A stretch of 59,925 bases of DNA from DASQFQ01 sp038238015 (GTDB taxonomy: Bacteria; Actinomycetota; Thermoleophilia; Solirubrobacterales; Solirubrobacteraceae): contig JBBRYA010000015.1 of NCBI GenBank assembly GCA_038238015.1, positions 1-59,925 on the forward strand, written 5' to 3'. Positions within the stretch are counted from its first letter, which is position 1, and each line of letters opens with the position of its first letter. A program made the position numbers and the translations under genes. Below, piece by piece: positions 47,479 to 57,174 of this stretch. A model generated the notes under the pieces. That model did no database searches and was not told the DNA's origin. It saw only the letters and a list, made by a program, of their open reading frames with translations.

Positions 47479-48701
47479 GCTCGCGCTGGGTGCAGTGGCC
47501 CGAGCACGTCGCGCAGGCGCCGGCCGGGCTGCCCGCGGGCTTTCGCGCGGCGGGGGTGGCCTGCGGGCTGAAGCCCAGCGGCGGGCTCGACATGGGGCTG
47601 CTCGTCTCCGACGCACCCGACACGGTCAGCGCGGCGCGCTTCACCCGCTCGGGCGTGCTCGCCGCGCCGGTGCTGCTCTGCCAGGAGCGCTGCCGGCTGG
47701 ACGCCCTGCGCGCGGTGGTGGCGAACTCGGGCAACGCGAATGCTGCCACCGGCCGGCGCGGGATCGACGACGCGGCGCGGATGCAGGGCGCCGCGGCGAT
47801 GGCCGTAGGGGTCGAGCCCGAGCGTGTGGCGGTCGCCTCGACCGGCGTGATCGGCGTGCCGCTGCCGCCCGACCCGGTCACCAAGGGCATCCTCGCCGCT
47901 CGCGAGTCGCTCGATCCCGCTGGGGAGGACGCCTTCGCCGAGGCGATCCGCACCACCGACCGCTTCCCCAAGCAGGTCGCGCTCGACGTCAGCCTGCCCG
48001 GCGGCAGCGTCCGCCTGACCGCGCAGGCCAAGGGCGCGGGGATGATCTCGCCGGCCTTCGCAACGATGCTCTGCTTCGTCCAGACCGACGCCGGGCTGGC
48101 GCCGGAGACCGCCGACCTGCTGCTCGGGGTCTGCGTCAAGCGCTCCTTCGACCGCATCTCCGTCGACGGCCAGCTCTCCACCAACGACACCGCGATCCTG
48201 ATGGCCTCGGGCGCGAGCGGCGTGCAGATCGCCCCGGAGTCCGACGACGAGCTGCGCTTCGGCGAGGCGCTCGACGCCGCGCTGCGCGAGCTCGCGCTGG
48301 CGATCGTGCGCGATGGCGAGGGCACGCGGCGCAGCGGGCGCGTGCTCGTCCACGGCGGGGACGACAGCGTGGTGGCGGGAGCCGCGCGCGCGGTCGCGAA
48401 CTCGCCGCTGGTCAAGGCCGCGCTGCACGGCGGCGACCCGAACTGGGGCCGCATCGCGCAGGCGGTCGGCGCCGCGCTGCCCGGCACCGCGCCGCTCGCG
48501 CTCGACATCTGGATCGAGGACGTGCAGGTGTGCTCGGGCGGGGCCGCGGTGCCCTACGACGCGCCGGCGCTCGCGCGGGCCGTCGCGGGCGAAGAGGTGC
48601 AGTACACGGTCGGGCTGCCCGGCGAGGGGGCCGAGGCGGAGGTCTTCTTCTCCGACCTCTCCCACGACTACGTGACGATCAACGCGGAGTACACGACATG
48701 A
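47475..48701 (+). CDS. argJ: bifunctional ornithine acetyltransferase / N-acetylglutamate synthase
   Basis: A 408-residue ArgJ that recycles acetyl from N-acetylornithine to glutamate. The self-cleavage and nucleophile site KGAGMISPAFATML has T197 after A196; VVANSGNANAATG and STGVIGVPLP form the oxyanion region, and GDPNWGRIAQAVG is conserved near the C-terminus. Cleavage should give alpha and beta chains. It overlaps argC and argB by 4 bp each. Confidence 0.97.
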   Translation: MSSRWVQWPEHVAQAPAGLPAGFRAAGVACGLKPSGGLDMGLLVSDAPDTVSAARFTRSGVLAAPVLLCQERCRLDALRAVVANSGNANAATGRRGIDDAARMQGAAAMAVGVEPERVAVASTGVIGVPLPPDPVTKGILAARESLDPAGEDAFAEAIRTTDRFPKQVALDVSLPGGSVRLTAQAKGAGMISPAFATMLCFVQTDAGLAPETADLLLGVCVKRSFDRISVDGQLSTNDTAILMASGASGVQIAPESDDELRFGEALDAALRELALAIVRDGEGTRRSGRVLVHGGDDSVVAGAARAVANSPLVKAALHGGDPNWGRIAQAVGAALPGTAPLALDIWIEDVQVCSGGAAVPYDAPALARAVAGEEVQYTVGLPGEGAEAEVFFSDLSHDYVTINAEYTT

Positions 48702-49593
48702 GCGAGCGGAGCGAAGCGGAGCGGTGGCAACCCGGCGTAGCCGGGTTCGACAGGATCGGGACCCTTCTCGAGGCGCTTCCCTATATCCGGGAGTTCCACG
48801 GCCAGACCGTCGTGATCAAGTACGGCGGCGCGGCGATGACCGACACGGCGCTGCGCGAGGAGTTCGCGCGCGACGTGGTGCTGCTCAAGTACGTCGGCCT
48901 GAACCCGATCGTCGTCCACGGCGGCGGCCCGGAGATCACCGACTACATGCAGCGCCTGGGCATGCCGGTCGAGTTCGTGGGCGGGCTGCGCGTGTCGGAC
49001 GAGAGCACCGTCGAGGTGGCCAAGATGGTCCTCGTCGGCAAGGTCAACAAGGACATCGTGCTGCGCCTGAACCGCCACGGCCAGCCCGCCGTCGGGCTCT
49101 GCGGCGACGACGGGCTGCTGTTCCGCGCCGCCACCATGGAGGGGCCTGAGGGGCAGGACATCGGCTACGTCGGGCGGATCGATCGCGTCGACGTCGGCGT
49201 CGTCGAGCACATCGCCGCCGACTACATACCGGTGATCGCGTCCGTCGGCGCCGACCGCGACGGGCGCTCGCACAACATCAACGCCGACGAGGCCGCGGGC
49301 GCGCTCGCCCGCGCGCTGGGGGCCTACAAGGTGATCTTCCTCACCGACGTCGCGGGCTGGCTGCGCGACCCCGCCGACCCCGCGTCGGTCATCTCCGAGA
49401 CCTCCGCCGACGAGGTCGAGGCGGCGATGCCCACCGTCGCGGGCGGCATGCGGCCCAAGCTCGCCGCCTGCCTGGACGCCATCCACGGCGGCGTCACGCA
49501 CGCCCACATCATCGACGGGCGCGTGCCGCACGCGCTGCTGCTCGAGCTGTTCACCGACGACGCGGGCGTCGGCACGAAGGTGTGGCCGGCGAA

Positions 49594-49597
<4 letters not shown>
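48698..49597 (+). CDS. argB: acetylglutamate kinase
   Basis: A 299-residue amino acid kinase: TVVIKYGGAAM (phosphate-binding lysine), PIVVHGGGPEITDYMQRLG, NINADEAAGALARAL, VIFLTDVAGWL, and the arginine-sensing C-terminus GGMRPKLAACLDAI...HIIDGRVPHALLLELFTD (split). The N-terminal extension (about 20 residues) comes from a REP-like palindromic insertion (48729-48747) just after the start, encoding ERSEAERWQPGVAGF. It overlaps argJ and argD by 4 bp. Confidence 0.97.
48729..48747. repeat. REP-like palindrome within the argB 5' end
   Basis: AACCCGGC-GTA-GCCGGGTT is a perfect 8-bp stem. It is preceded by iterated GAGCG/GAAGCG units (48702-48724). Its placement 31 nt inside argB, in a part of the protein outside the kinase fold, suggests a small mobile palindrome tolerated as an N-terminal extension, or a translational control hairpin. 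Confidence 0.55.
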
Positions 49598-50714
<1,117 letters not shown>

Positions 50715-50718
<4 letters not shown>

Positions 50719-51146
50719 CCGGTGTCGGTCGCGGCCAGCGCGCTCTCCAGCGCCGCTGCCAGCGTCGAGAGCGGCTCCGCGGTCGTGGTCCCGCGCGCGT
50801 GCAGCGTCGAGGTGTGGCGGCGGCCGTCGAGCTCGGCGGTCCAGACCTCGCGCGACGCGTGGATCACCGGGGTGTCGGGGTGGTGCTCGGCGGGTGTGGA
50901 GAAGAAGCCGGAGTCGGCGATCGACCTGCGCAGAGCCTCGAGCGGGGCGGCCTGGAGCGTCGCCTGTCGAGTCCACCTCGGCTCTGATGGCTCTGAGCGC
51001 TCGAAGCTCAGGTCCCCGTCCTCGAGCGTGGCGGCGACGTTGCCGCCGGTCCAGACGGTTCCGTCGGCCGTGATGCGATCGATGTAGGCGTCCTCGCCCG
51101 TCTCGATGCGGCGCTCCAGCAGCAGCGGCTCCGGCGCGTCAGACAA
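50715..51146 (-). CDS. hypothetical protein coupled to the metalloprotease gene
   Basis: A 143-residue soluble protein with no recognised domain. The sequence suggests a small beta-rich fold (RIETGEDAYIDRITADGTVW, TWTAELDGRRHTSTLH-type strands) with one central helix (APLEALRRSIADSGFF). Its start overlaps the end of the upstream metalloprotease-like gene by 8 bp, so it is translated with it and may be an inhibitor, chaperone or accessory of that protease. The product is hydrophilic, without signal peptide or membrane segment. Confidence 0.65.
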
Positions 51147-52671
51147 CGGCCGTGCCAGGGTCGGCCCCGCCGCCGGGCGTCCCGGGGACCGGGAAGTCGC
51201 CGACGCCGCTCGGCGGGTCGACCTTCTGCGTCGCTCCGTAGTCCCAATCCGCCATCGCGGTGACCTGCTTGAGAGCGTCGAGGAAGGTCACGTAGTGCTG
51301 CGGCCTGACCACGTTGCCCTCGCTCATGATGTTGTCGGAGGTGGCGTGCATCGCGCCGGTGTGCCCCGCGGCGGCGGCGATGTCGGTGTGCTCGGTCTTC
51401 TTGCCGGCGCCGTAGGCGCCCGCACCGGTGTACTCGTCGTCGAGACCGAACATGTGCCCCGATTCGTGCGCCGCCACCGTCTGCGCGTCGCCCGTTCCGA
51501 CGGTGACGTGGCCGCCTTCGCCCTCGCCGCCGTCCTCGAACTTCGCGCGGGAGGGATCCACGCCCCCGCCCTGCTTCAGATGGTCGAGGACCGCGTCGAA
51601 GCGGTCGCGGCGCTGACGTGCGTCCTTGCCCTGCACCCGCACGGTGAGGCCGGCGGCCTCGATGGTCGAGCCGGGGGCGGCGTTGGGCATCTCCTTCGCC
51701 AGCCGCCACACGGTGCCCACCGAGCCCGGGGTGAGCAGCCCCTTGCCCGGCTGGAAGCTGAGATCGCGGTGCAACAGCTCGTCCTTGCGCGCCGTCACAT
51801 CCTCGGAGGTGATGTTCATGACGTTCCCGAAGGCGCCGGCCGCCTTGCCGCCGGGCCGGCTCACGTCGGCGGCGCCGCCGATGAAGCCCTTCGCGACCTT
51901 GTAGGTGTTGACGAGCATGTGCTGATCGCCCGCCTTGCCGCCCGCAGCCGCGACCTTGGCGACGTCGACCTTGAGCTCAGTGGTCGCCCCGAGGTCCCGC
52001 CAGTACTCCTTGGTGCAGTGGAAGGGGTGCTTCTTGCGCCACGCCGCCTCGACCGAGCTCTTGAACCCCGTCAGCAGGTCCGTCTCGTCTGAGGAGTCCG
52101 GGCCTCCCGCGCTCGACCACGTCCACTTGGCGACCTCGGCGGCCCGCGCCGCCTTCGGCAACCGGTTGATGGCCGCCGCGGCGGCCGCCGTCTGCGCCGA
52201 GGGCTCGATCGCCTGCGCGCGCCCGGCGGGGTCGATCGACATGCCCGCGAGGAACAGCACGGCGCCCTTAAGCATGACGAGGAGCTCGGCCTTCGCGGGG
52301 TCGTACTCGACGTCGAAGCCGCCGTAGTAGTTGTCCTTGTTGGTCGCGGACGGGTTGTAGGTCTGCGGGCCCTTCTTCCCGGCCGCGATGAACGTCTCGC
52401 GCTCCTTGCGCGCAGTGTCGAACGCCTCCTGCGGGCTGTTGGTCAGCGCGGGGGGCGCCACGACGGGCTGACGTAGCAGCATCCGCGCGACCGCCGCGTT
52501 CCCGGCGGACCGCTGGAGCGCCACCACGGTGGCGCGGTTCAGAGCGCTCCCGCGGGCCGGGTCAGACGGCGCGACCGCGAGCTCGGCGACCGGTGCGGCC
52601 ACGGGCGCCGCCTCGACGGCCACGCGCTCTGCGTTGACTCGCTCGGCCTCGTGCTCCATCGGGGTCATCAT
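51139..52671 (-). CDS. metzincin-like metalloprotease with injection-system-associated N-terminal motif
   Basis: A 510-residue protein. Residues 52-66 read LQRSAGNAAVARMLL, a motif I associate with proteins encoded around extracellular contractile injection systems (often beside DUF4157). The middle (about 75-390) is unassigned and contains FHCTKEYWRDLG. The C-terminal zinc motif is H402ESGHMFGLDD412, i.e. HExxHxxGxxD, as in snapalysin-type metzincins, with M449 in DNIMSEG as a candidate Met-turn. There is no signal peptide. It sits where argF/argR are expected and is coupled to a small downstream gene. A toxin or effector role is inferred, not shown. Confidence 0.75.
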   Translation of the reverse strand: MMTPMEHEAERVNAERVAVEAAPVAAPVAELAVAPSDPARGSALNRATVVALQRSAGNAAVARMLLRQPVVAPPALTNSPQEAFDTARKERETFIAAGKKGPQTYNPSATNKDNYYGGFDVEYDPAKAELLVMLKGAVLFLAGMSIDPAGRAQAIEPSAQTAAAAAAINRLPKAARAAEVAKWTWSSAGGPDSSDETDLLTGFKSSVEAAWRKKHPFHCTKEYWRDLGATTELKVDVAKVAAAGGKAGDQHMLVNTYKVAKGFIGGAADVSRPGGKAAGAFGNVMNITSEDVTARKDELLHRDLSFQPGKGLLTPGSVGTVWRLAKEMPNAAPGSTIEAAGLTVRVQGKDARQRRDRFDAVLDHLKQGGGVDPSRAKFEDGGEGEGGHVTVGTGDAQTVAAHESGHMFGLDDEYTGAGAYGAGKKTEHTDIAAAAGHTGAMHATSDNIMSEGNVVRPQHYVTFLDALKQVTAMADWDYGATQKVDPPSGVGDFPVPGTPGGGADPGTAVV

Positions 52672-52869
52672 CGTTCATGGGCGGACCGGCGTGCAAGGGC
52701 GGCCTCAGGCGTTCGATGCGCTGTTGCGATGCGGACTCAGCCGCCGTCCTGAGGGCTGCCCGGGCCACGGCGTGGCTATGACCTCGCCCTCCATCTCGGT
52801 CGGAACCCGATAGAGGCGGCAGACCAGCAACCGCTCCCTCGCCCGGCGCCCCTTGACGTTCGAACCGCC

Positions 52870-53769
52870 TCACCTCCGCACCCGCGGGTCCATCCACGCC
52901 TGCGCCAGGTCCGCGAGCGTGGTGCAGAGCACGATCAGCGCGGCGCTCACGATGACCAGGCCCTGCAGCAGCGTGAAGTCGCCGACCGCGGCGGCGCGCG
53001 CCGTCCGGCTGAGGACGCCCGGGAGGCTGAACACCAGCTCCACCAGCACCGCGTTGCCGATGATCAGCGACATGTTCACGCTCACCAGCGAGAGCACGGG
53101 CGCGGCCGCGGGGGGCACCGCGTGGCGGCGGATCACCGTGCGCTCGCGCAGCCCCTTGGCGAACGCCGTCTGGACGTAGTGCTCGTCGAGGACCTCGAGC
53201 AGCGAGCCGCGCATCATCCGCAGGCTGAGCGCGGCGATCGGGAAGGCGAGGACCAGCCAGGGGACGCTCATCGCGTACAGCCAGCCGAGCGGGTCGCTGG
53301 TCGGCGGCGCATAGCCCTCGAGCGGCGGGAAGAACGGCAGCTCCAGCGGCGCGTCGATGCCCGGGGAGAAGAGCAGGATCGACATCAGCCCGACCCAGAA
53401 GACCGGCGCGATCAGGCCGATCGCGGCGATCGCCTCCAGTACGCGGGTGCCCGGCCGCCGGGGGCGCGTGGCCGCGACGGCACCGCCCGCGATCCCGGCC
53501 AGCACCCCGAGAGGGACGGCGATCAGCAGGAGCGAGAGGTCCGCCGGGATCCCTTCGAGGATCAGGTCGGACACCGGGCGCGTGTCGCCGATCCGGGAAT
53601 CGCCGAGGTCGAAGTGCAGGAAGGCGCGGACCAGGAAGGCGCCGAGCGAGGGCCCGCCAGGCTCGAACGCGTCCGGGCGCAGCAGGTGCAGGAACACGAA
53701 GGTCACGGCGCTCACCGCCACCACCACGGCGAAGGCGGCGATCACGCGGCGCAGGATCAGGGCGGCCAC
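52870..53769 (-). CDS. DppB-type ABC transporter permease (orphan)
   Basis: A 299-residue permease with six helices: an N-terminal FAVVVAVSAVTFVFLHLL, helical core, the EAA loop YVQTAFAKGLRERTVIRRHA, and a C-terminal segment ending AWMDPRVRR. It belongs to the oligopeptide/dipeptide importer permease family and is homologous to the broken copy at 23028-23942. No DppC, ATPase or binding protein is nearby. The N-terminal periplasmic loop is shorter than in DppB. GTG 53769 is preceded by TAGCGT 9 nt upstream. It is divergent from argG. Confidence 0.88.
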   Translation of the reverse strand: MAALILRRVIAAFAVVVAVSAVTFVFLHLLRPDAFEPGGPSLGAFLVRAFLHFDLGDSRIGDTRPVSDLILEGIPADLSLLLIAVPLGVLAGIAGGAVAATRPRRPGTRVLEAIAAIGLIAPVFWVGLMSILLFSPGIDAPLELPFFPPLEGYAPPTSDPLGWLYAMSVPWLVLAFPIAALSLRMMRGSLLEVLDEHYVQTAFAKGLRERTVIRRHAVPPAAAPVLSLVSVNMSLIIGNAVLVELVFSLPGVLSRTARAAAVGDFTLLQGLVIVSAALIVLCTTLADLAQAWMDPRVRR

Positions 53770-53778
53770 GGCGCGGGC

Positions 53779-53808
53779 ACGCTAGCGAGCGCGGCGCTCG
53801 CGTAGGCT
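53779..53808. promoter_or_regulatory. divergent -10 boxes flanking a 17-bp dyad (permease / argG)
   Basis: TAGCGT (minus, 53779-53784) and TAGGCT (plus, 53803-53808) each end 9 nt before their start codons. Between them lies a perfect dyad GCGAGCGC-G-GCGCTCGC (53785-53801). A dimeric regulator bound here would block both promoters. It does not resemble the AT-rich ARG box. Confidence 0.5.
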
Positions 53809-53817
53809 CCCCGGCCG

Positions 53818-55125
53818 ATGACCGGCGAGCCGAGAGAGCCCATCCGCACCGAGGTCCACCGGGTCGCCGACCCGGAGGCGACCCGCGTCGCGAGCTACCT
53901 CGCCCAGCCCGGCGAGGTCGGGCGCGTCCTGCTGCTCTACTCCGGCGGCCTCGACACCAGCGTGATGCTCAAGTGGATCCAGGACGAGTACGCCGCCGAG
54001 GTCGTCGCGCTCACCGTCAACCTCGGCCAGCCGGGCGAGGACTACGGCGTGGTCAAGGGCAAGGCGATGGACCTCGGCGCGATCGAGGCCCACGTGGTCG
54101 ACGCGCGCGAGGAGTTCGCGACCGAGTACGTGCTCCCGGCGATCCGCGCCAACGCCAACTATGGCGACGGCTACCCGCTGTTCACCGCCCTCGGGCGCCC
54201 GCTGATCGCCAAGCTCGCGGTCGAGTACGCGCGCCGCTCGGGCTGCGACACGATCGCCCACGGGTGCACCGGGAAGGGCAACGACCAGGTGCGCATCGAG
54301 GCGACGGTCGCCACGCTCGCGCCCGAGCTGAAGGTGATCGCTCCCGTGCGCTCGTGGCAGATGGGGCGCGACGAGGAGATCGCCTACGCGCGCAAGCACG
54401 GCATCCCGGTCAAGGGCGGCACCGAGACCGCGCCGTACTCGATCGACGACAACCTCTGGGGCCGCTCGTCGGAGGGCAAGTGGATCGAGGACCTCTCCCA
54501 CGCCCCCGACGACGACGTCTTCCAGCTCGTCACCCGGCCCGAGCTCGCGCCCGACGAGCCCGAGGTGGTCGAGGTGCGCTTCGAGCGCGGCGTCCCGGTG
54601 GCCATCAACGGCGAGCAGTTGGCGCTCGCCGAGCTGATCGACCGCGCCGCCGAGCTCGGCTGCCGCCACGGCGTCGGGATCGTCGACCACATCGAGGACC
54701 GGATCGTCGGGCTGAAGGTCCGCGACATCTACGAGGTGCCGGCCGCGGCGATCCTGCTCCCGGCCCACCGCGAGCTCGAGCGCCTGTGCGGCACGATCCA
54801 CCAGAACCAGTTCAAGCCGCGCCTGGACCAGCAGTGGGCCTACCTGGTCTACGCGGGGCTGTGGTGGGAGCCGCTGCGCACCGACATCGAGGCCTACATC
54901 GAGCACGTCAACGAGCGCGTGACCGGGACGATCGGGCTCAAGCTCTACAAGGGCACCGCCCGCGTGGTCACGCGCGAGAGCCCCAACGCGGTCTACGACG
55001 CCCAGCTCGCGACCTTCGCGGAGTCGGGCGGGCTGTTCTCCCAGCAGGCCTCGCCGGGCTTCATCGAGATCTGGTCGCTGCAGTCGCGGATGGCCCGGCG
55101 CGTACACGAGTCCGGCCAGGGGTAG
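53818..55125 (+). CDS. argG: argininosuccinate synthase
   Basis: A 435-residue ATP pyrophosphatase-fold enzyme joining citrulline and aspartate. The P-loop is YSGGLDTS (SGGLDTS at 42-48). ALTVNLGQ, HGCTGKGNDQVRIE, GRSSEGKWIED and the C-terminal ATFAESGGLF are in place. The N-terminus is about 35 residues longer than usual. It is separated from argCJBD by three minus-strand genes, and no argH follows. TAGGCT 9 nt upstream suggests its own leaderless promoter. Confidence 0.96.
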   Translation: MTGEPREPIRTEVHRVADPEATRVASYLAQPGEVGRVLLLYSGGLDTSVMLKWIQDEYAAEVVALTVNLGQPGEDYGVVKGKAMDLGAIEAHVVDAREEFATEYVLPAIRANANYGDGYPLFTALGRPLIAKLAVEYARRSGCDTIAHGCTGKGNDQVRIEATVATLAPELKVIAPVRSWQMGRDEEIAYARKHGIPVKGGTETAPYSIDDNLWGRSSEGKWIEDLSHAPDDDVFQLVTRPELAPDEPEVVEVRFERGVPVAINGEQLALAELIDRAAELGCRHGVGIVDHIEDRIVGLKVRDIYEVPAAAILLPAHRELERLCGTIHQNQFKPRLDQQWAYLVYAGLWWEPLRTDIEAYIEHVNERVTGTIGLKLYKGTARVVTRESPNAVYDAQLATFAESGGLFSQQASPGFIEIWSLQSRMARRVHESGQG

Positions 55126-55135
55126 GCTCCCGCGC

Positions 55136-55309
55136 ATGTTCTACAAGCTGCTCGGAATGCTCGTCTGGAAGGCCGCCGGGATCTTCCTACGCCGCAAGCT
55201 CGGCTCGGCGCCGGTTCCCGTTCCCGTGCTCGCCGGTGCGATCGTCGCGCTCTTCGTGGGCGTAGCGCTCGCGCTCGCCAAGCGCGGCTCAGACGACTCC
55301 GTCTACTAG
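55136..55309 (+). CDS. 57-residue single-pass membrane protein
   Basis: A small protein: MFYKLLGMLVWKAAGIFLRR, then a proline-rich hinge (SAPVPVPV) and one transmembrane helix (LAGAIVALFVGVALALA) with a basic-then-acidic tail (KRGSDDSVY). The start lies 10 bp after the argG stop and TAGGCT (55123-55128) precedes it by 7 nt. Small proteins of this layout are common in actinobacteria and uncharacterised. Confidence 0.7.
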   Translation: MFYKLLGMLVWKAAGIFLRRKLGSAPVPVPVLAGAIVALFVGVALALAKRGSDDSVY

Positions 55310-55328
55310 GAGGCCCGCAGCCGCTCGG

Positions 55329-55358
55329 TTGCCCCGGGGCCGCTTGCGCGGCTAGTAT
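55329..55358 (+). promoter_or_regulatory. promoter of the GN-motif protein operon
   Basis: TTGCCC (55329-55334) and TAGTAT (55353-55358) are separated by 18 bp, the best -35/-10 pair near a short leader in the window. The GTG start at 55370 lies 11 nt after the -10 box. Confidence 0.5.
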
Positions 55359-55369
55359 CGCCGCAGCCC

Positions 55370-56710
55370 GTGAGCGAGAAAGCCGAGCCCGCCGCCGCAC
55401 CCCTCGAAGCCGTCGCCGCGCCGCCCACGGCCGCCCCCGCAGAGGCGCTCACGGTGAGCGCATCGGCGGCAGCGAGTCTCGCGCGCAGCGCCTCCGCGGT
55501 CGGCAACGCCGCCTTCACGCGCTGGGCCCGGGCGGGCGGGGGCGCGACGGCGCCGCCACCCTCGCTGTCGGCGCGTGACGCCTGGGGCCCCGGGCTCGCC
55601 CGTACCCCCACTGCCCCGGCACCGGCCGCCTCGGGCGCCCCGCCCGCCGGGGGCGCGAAGGCCGACGACAGCACGCCTGAGCCGATCGAGGTCAAGGGGA
55701 TGAAGCTCGGCAAGGAGATCCTGGAGGGCGTCATCCCGGCGGACGGCGGCGATCTCACGAAGACCTTCGCCGGCCACATCGGCCATCAGGCGTCCTTCGG
55801 GCCCTACGGGCTGCAGGTGCCGCTGTTCCCGGGGATCTTCGCCGGCTTCGGCGCGGGTGGAGCGATGAGCGCGAAGGCCGACGGGTCGCTCACGCTCACC
55901 GGTACGAACATCGTGAACGCGGCGTTCGGTCGCGCCAAGAAGCAGGAGCTCAGCGCCACCGGCGACGGGAAGGCCAGCGGGACGATCGCCGGCAGCCTCA
56001 CGGCCGGGCTGAAGATTGGCATCCCGGGGGCGCTCAACGTCGGCGTGTACGGGCAGGGGACGCTCGCCTTCCGCGCCGACGGCGATGCGCACTTCGGCGG
56101 CTCGCTCAGCCGCCTCAAGGCCAAGGGCGACGGCGAATGGCTGCCCTGGAGCGGCGACCTCACGTTCGACGCCCACCTGCGCGGGTCCCTGATCGCCGAG
56201 GCGGCGGGCTACTTCGAGTACCAAGTGCTGTGGATCATCCGCGACCAGTTCGGCAAGTTCAAGATCGGCCAGTGGACCCTCGCGGACGCCGGGCTGGACA
56301 TCAAGGGCACGATGGGCCCAGGCCGCCCGCTGCAAGTCGAGATCAAGCCGTGGGTCGGCCCGATGATGCAGCCCACCGTCACGCAGGAGCTGCGGGCTCG
56401 CACCGAGCCAGAGCGAGAGCAGGCCAAGAAGCTCTCGAGCGCCGGCGCCGCCGGAGCGCCGGTCATGCGCAAGGCCCGCAAGCTTCTGCGCGACGATGCG
56501 CCTCCGCCTCCGGCGGATGACGCGGGCGGGGCCCAGGCGCCTGCGGCCGCCGCCGCCCCCCCGCAACCGGCGGGCGCCGGTGCCGCGGCACCCGCTCCCG
56601 CGTCGGCCGGCCGTCCGATCGACCCCGGAGCTCTCGCTGCGGCGGCCGGGCTGGCCGGCGGGGGCGGGACGATCGTCCTCGAGGCCGCGCCGAAGATCGA
56701 GGAGGCGTGA
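55370..56710 (+). CDS. large hypothetical protein with injection-system-associated N-terminal motif
   Basis: A 446-residue protein starting at GTG 55370. Residues 37-54, LARSASAVGNAAFTRWAR, resemble the 'LQRxxGNxAVxR' motif of the metalloprotease at 51139-52671, with a two-residue insertion. A Pro/Ala linker leads to a beta-rich repetitive region (about 150-330: GSLTLTGTNIVNAAFGRAKK, GTIAGSLTAGLKIGIPGALN, GVYGQGTLAFRADGDAHFGG), reminiscent of amphipathic beta-strand repeats in pore-forming or shell-like proteins. A Pro/Ala-rich tail follows. No signal peptide. It is first in a three-gene overlapping operon. A structural or effector role is inferred. Confidence 0.65.
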   Translation: MSEKAEPAAAPLEAVAAPPTAAPAEALTVSASAAASLARSASAVGNAAFTRWARAGGGATAPPPSLSARDAWGPGLARTPTAPAPAASGAPPAGGAKADDSTPEPIEVKGMKLGKEILEGVIPADGGDLTKTFAGHIGHQASFGPYGLQVPLFPGIFAGFGAGGAMSAKADGSLTLTGTNIVNAAFGRAKKQELSATGDGKASGTIAGSLTAGLKIGIPGALNVGVYGQGTLAFRADGDAHFGGSLSRLKAKGDGEWLPWSGDLTFDAHLRGSLIAEAAGYFEYQVLWIIRDQFGKFKIGQWTLADAGLDIKGTMGPGRPLQVEIKPWVGPMMQPTVTQELRARTEPEREQAKKLSSAGAAGAPVMRKARKLLRDDAPPPPADDAGGAQAPAAAAAPPQPAGAGAAAPAPASAGRPIDPGALAAAAGLAGGGGTIVLEAAPKIEEA

Positions 56711-57174
56711 CGGCGCCACCACGGAAGGTCGCGGTACAGGCGCTGGTGGCGGAGTCGGTCGCGGTGGCCGACGGCCGGCTGTTCGTGCACGGCGCCGGCT
56801 GGTCGCACCTGCGGGTGCCCGCGCTGCCCGCCCTCCCGGGCCGCCTCGGCGTGGGGCTCCTGATCTCCGTGCCGAGCGAACGCTCGGGGCAGCCAATCGC
56901 TCTGTCGCTGCGGATCGCTGGGCCCGACGGCGAGTCGGTCGCGCTGCTCGCCAACCCGGACGGCCAGACGCTGGTCGCGGCGGAGGCGGCAGGCACGCTG
57001 GTCGCCGAGGCGGCCCCTGACGGGTCGCCGCTTGCCGCCCAGCTCGTGCCGCTCGCTTTCAACCTCGACGGCCTGCGGCTCGAGCACGAAGGCGCCCACG
57101 AGCTGATCGTGGAGGCCGACGGGGTCGAGGCGGCGCGGGCGACTTTCGCCGTGATGGTCGAGCCGGCGGGGTGA
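56707..57174 (+). CDS. DUF6941-like hypothetical protein
   Basis: A 155-residue beta-sandwich-like protein: VQALVAESVAVADGRLFVHGAGWSHLRVPALP at the start (split across strands), LGVGLLISVPSERSGQPIALSLRI, and an IVEADGVEAARATFAVMVEP ending. This layout matches a widespread bacterial family annotated DUF6941 (recognition is from memory). GTG 56707 overlaps the upstream stop and its own stop overlaps the next GTG, so three proteins are co-translated. Confidence 0.6.
   Translation: MTAPPRKVAVQALVAESVAVADGRLFVHGAGWSHLRVPALPALPGRLGVGLLISVPSERSGQPIALSLRIAGPDGESVALLANPDGQTLVAAEAAGTLVAEAAPDGSPLAAQLVPLAFNLDGLRLEHEGAHELIVEADGVEAARATFAVMVEPAG

Noticed and set aside
52672..52869. Possible small gene between the metalloprotease and permease genes
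   Set aside because: The frames are short, without ribosome binding site or recognisable composition; treated as intergenic.
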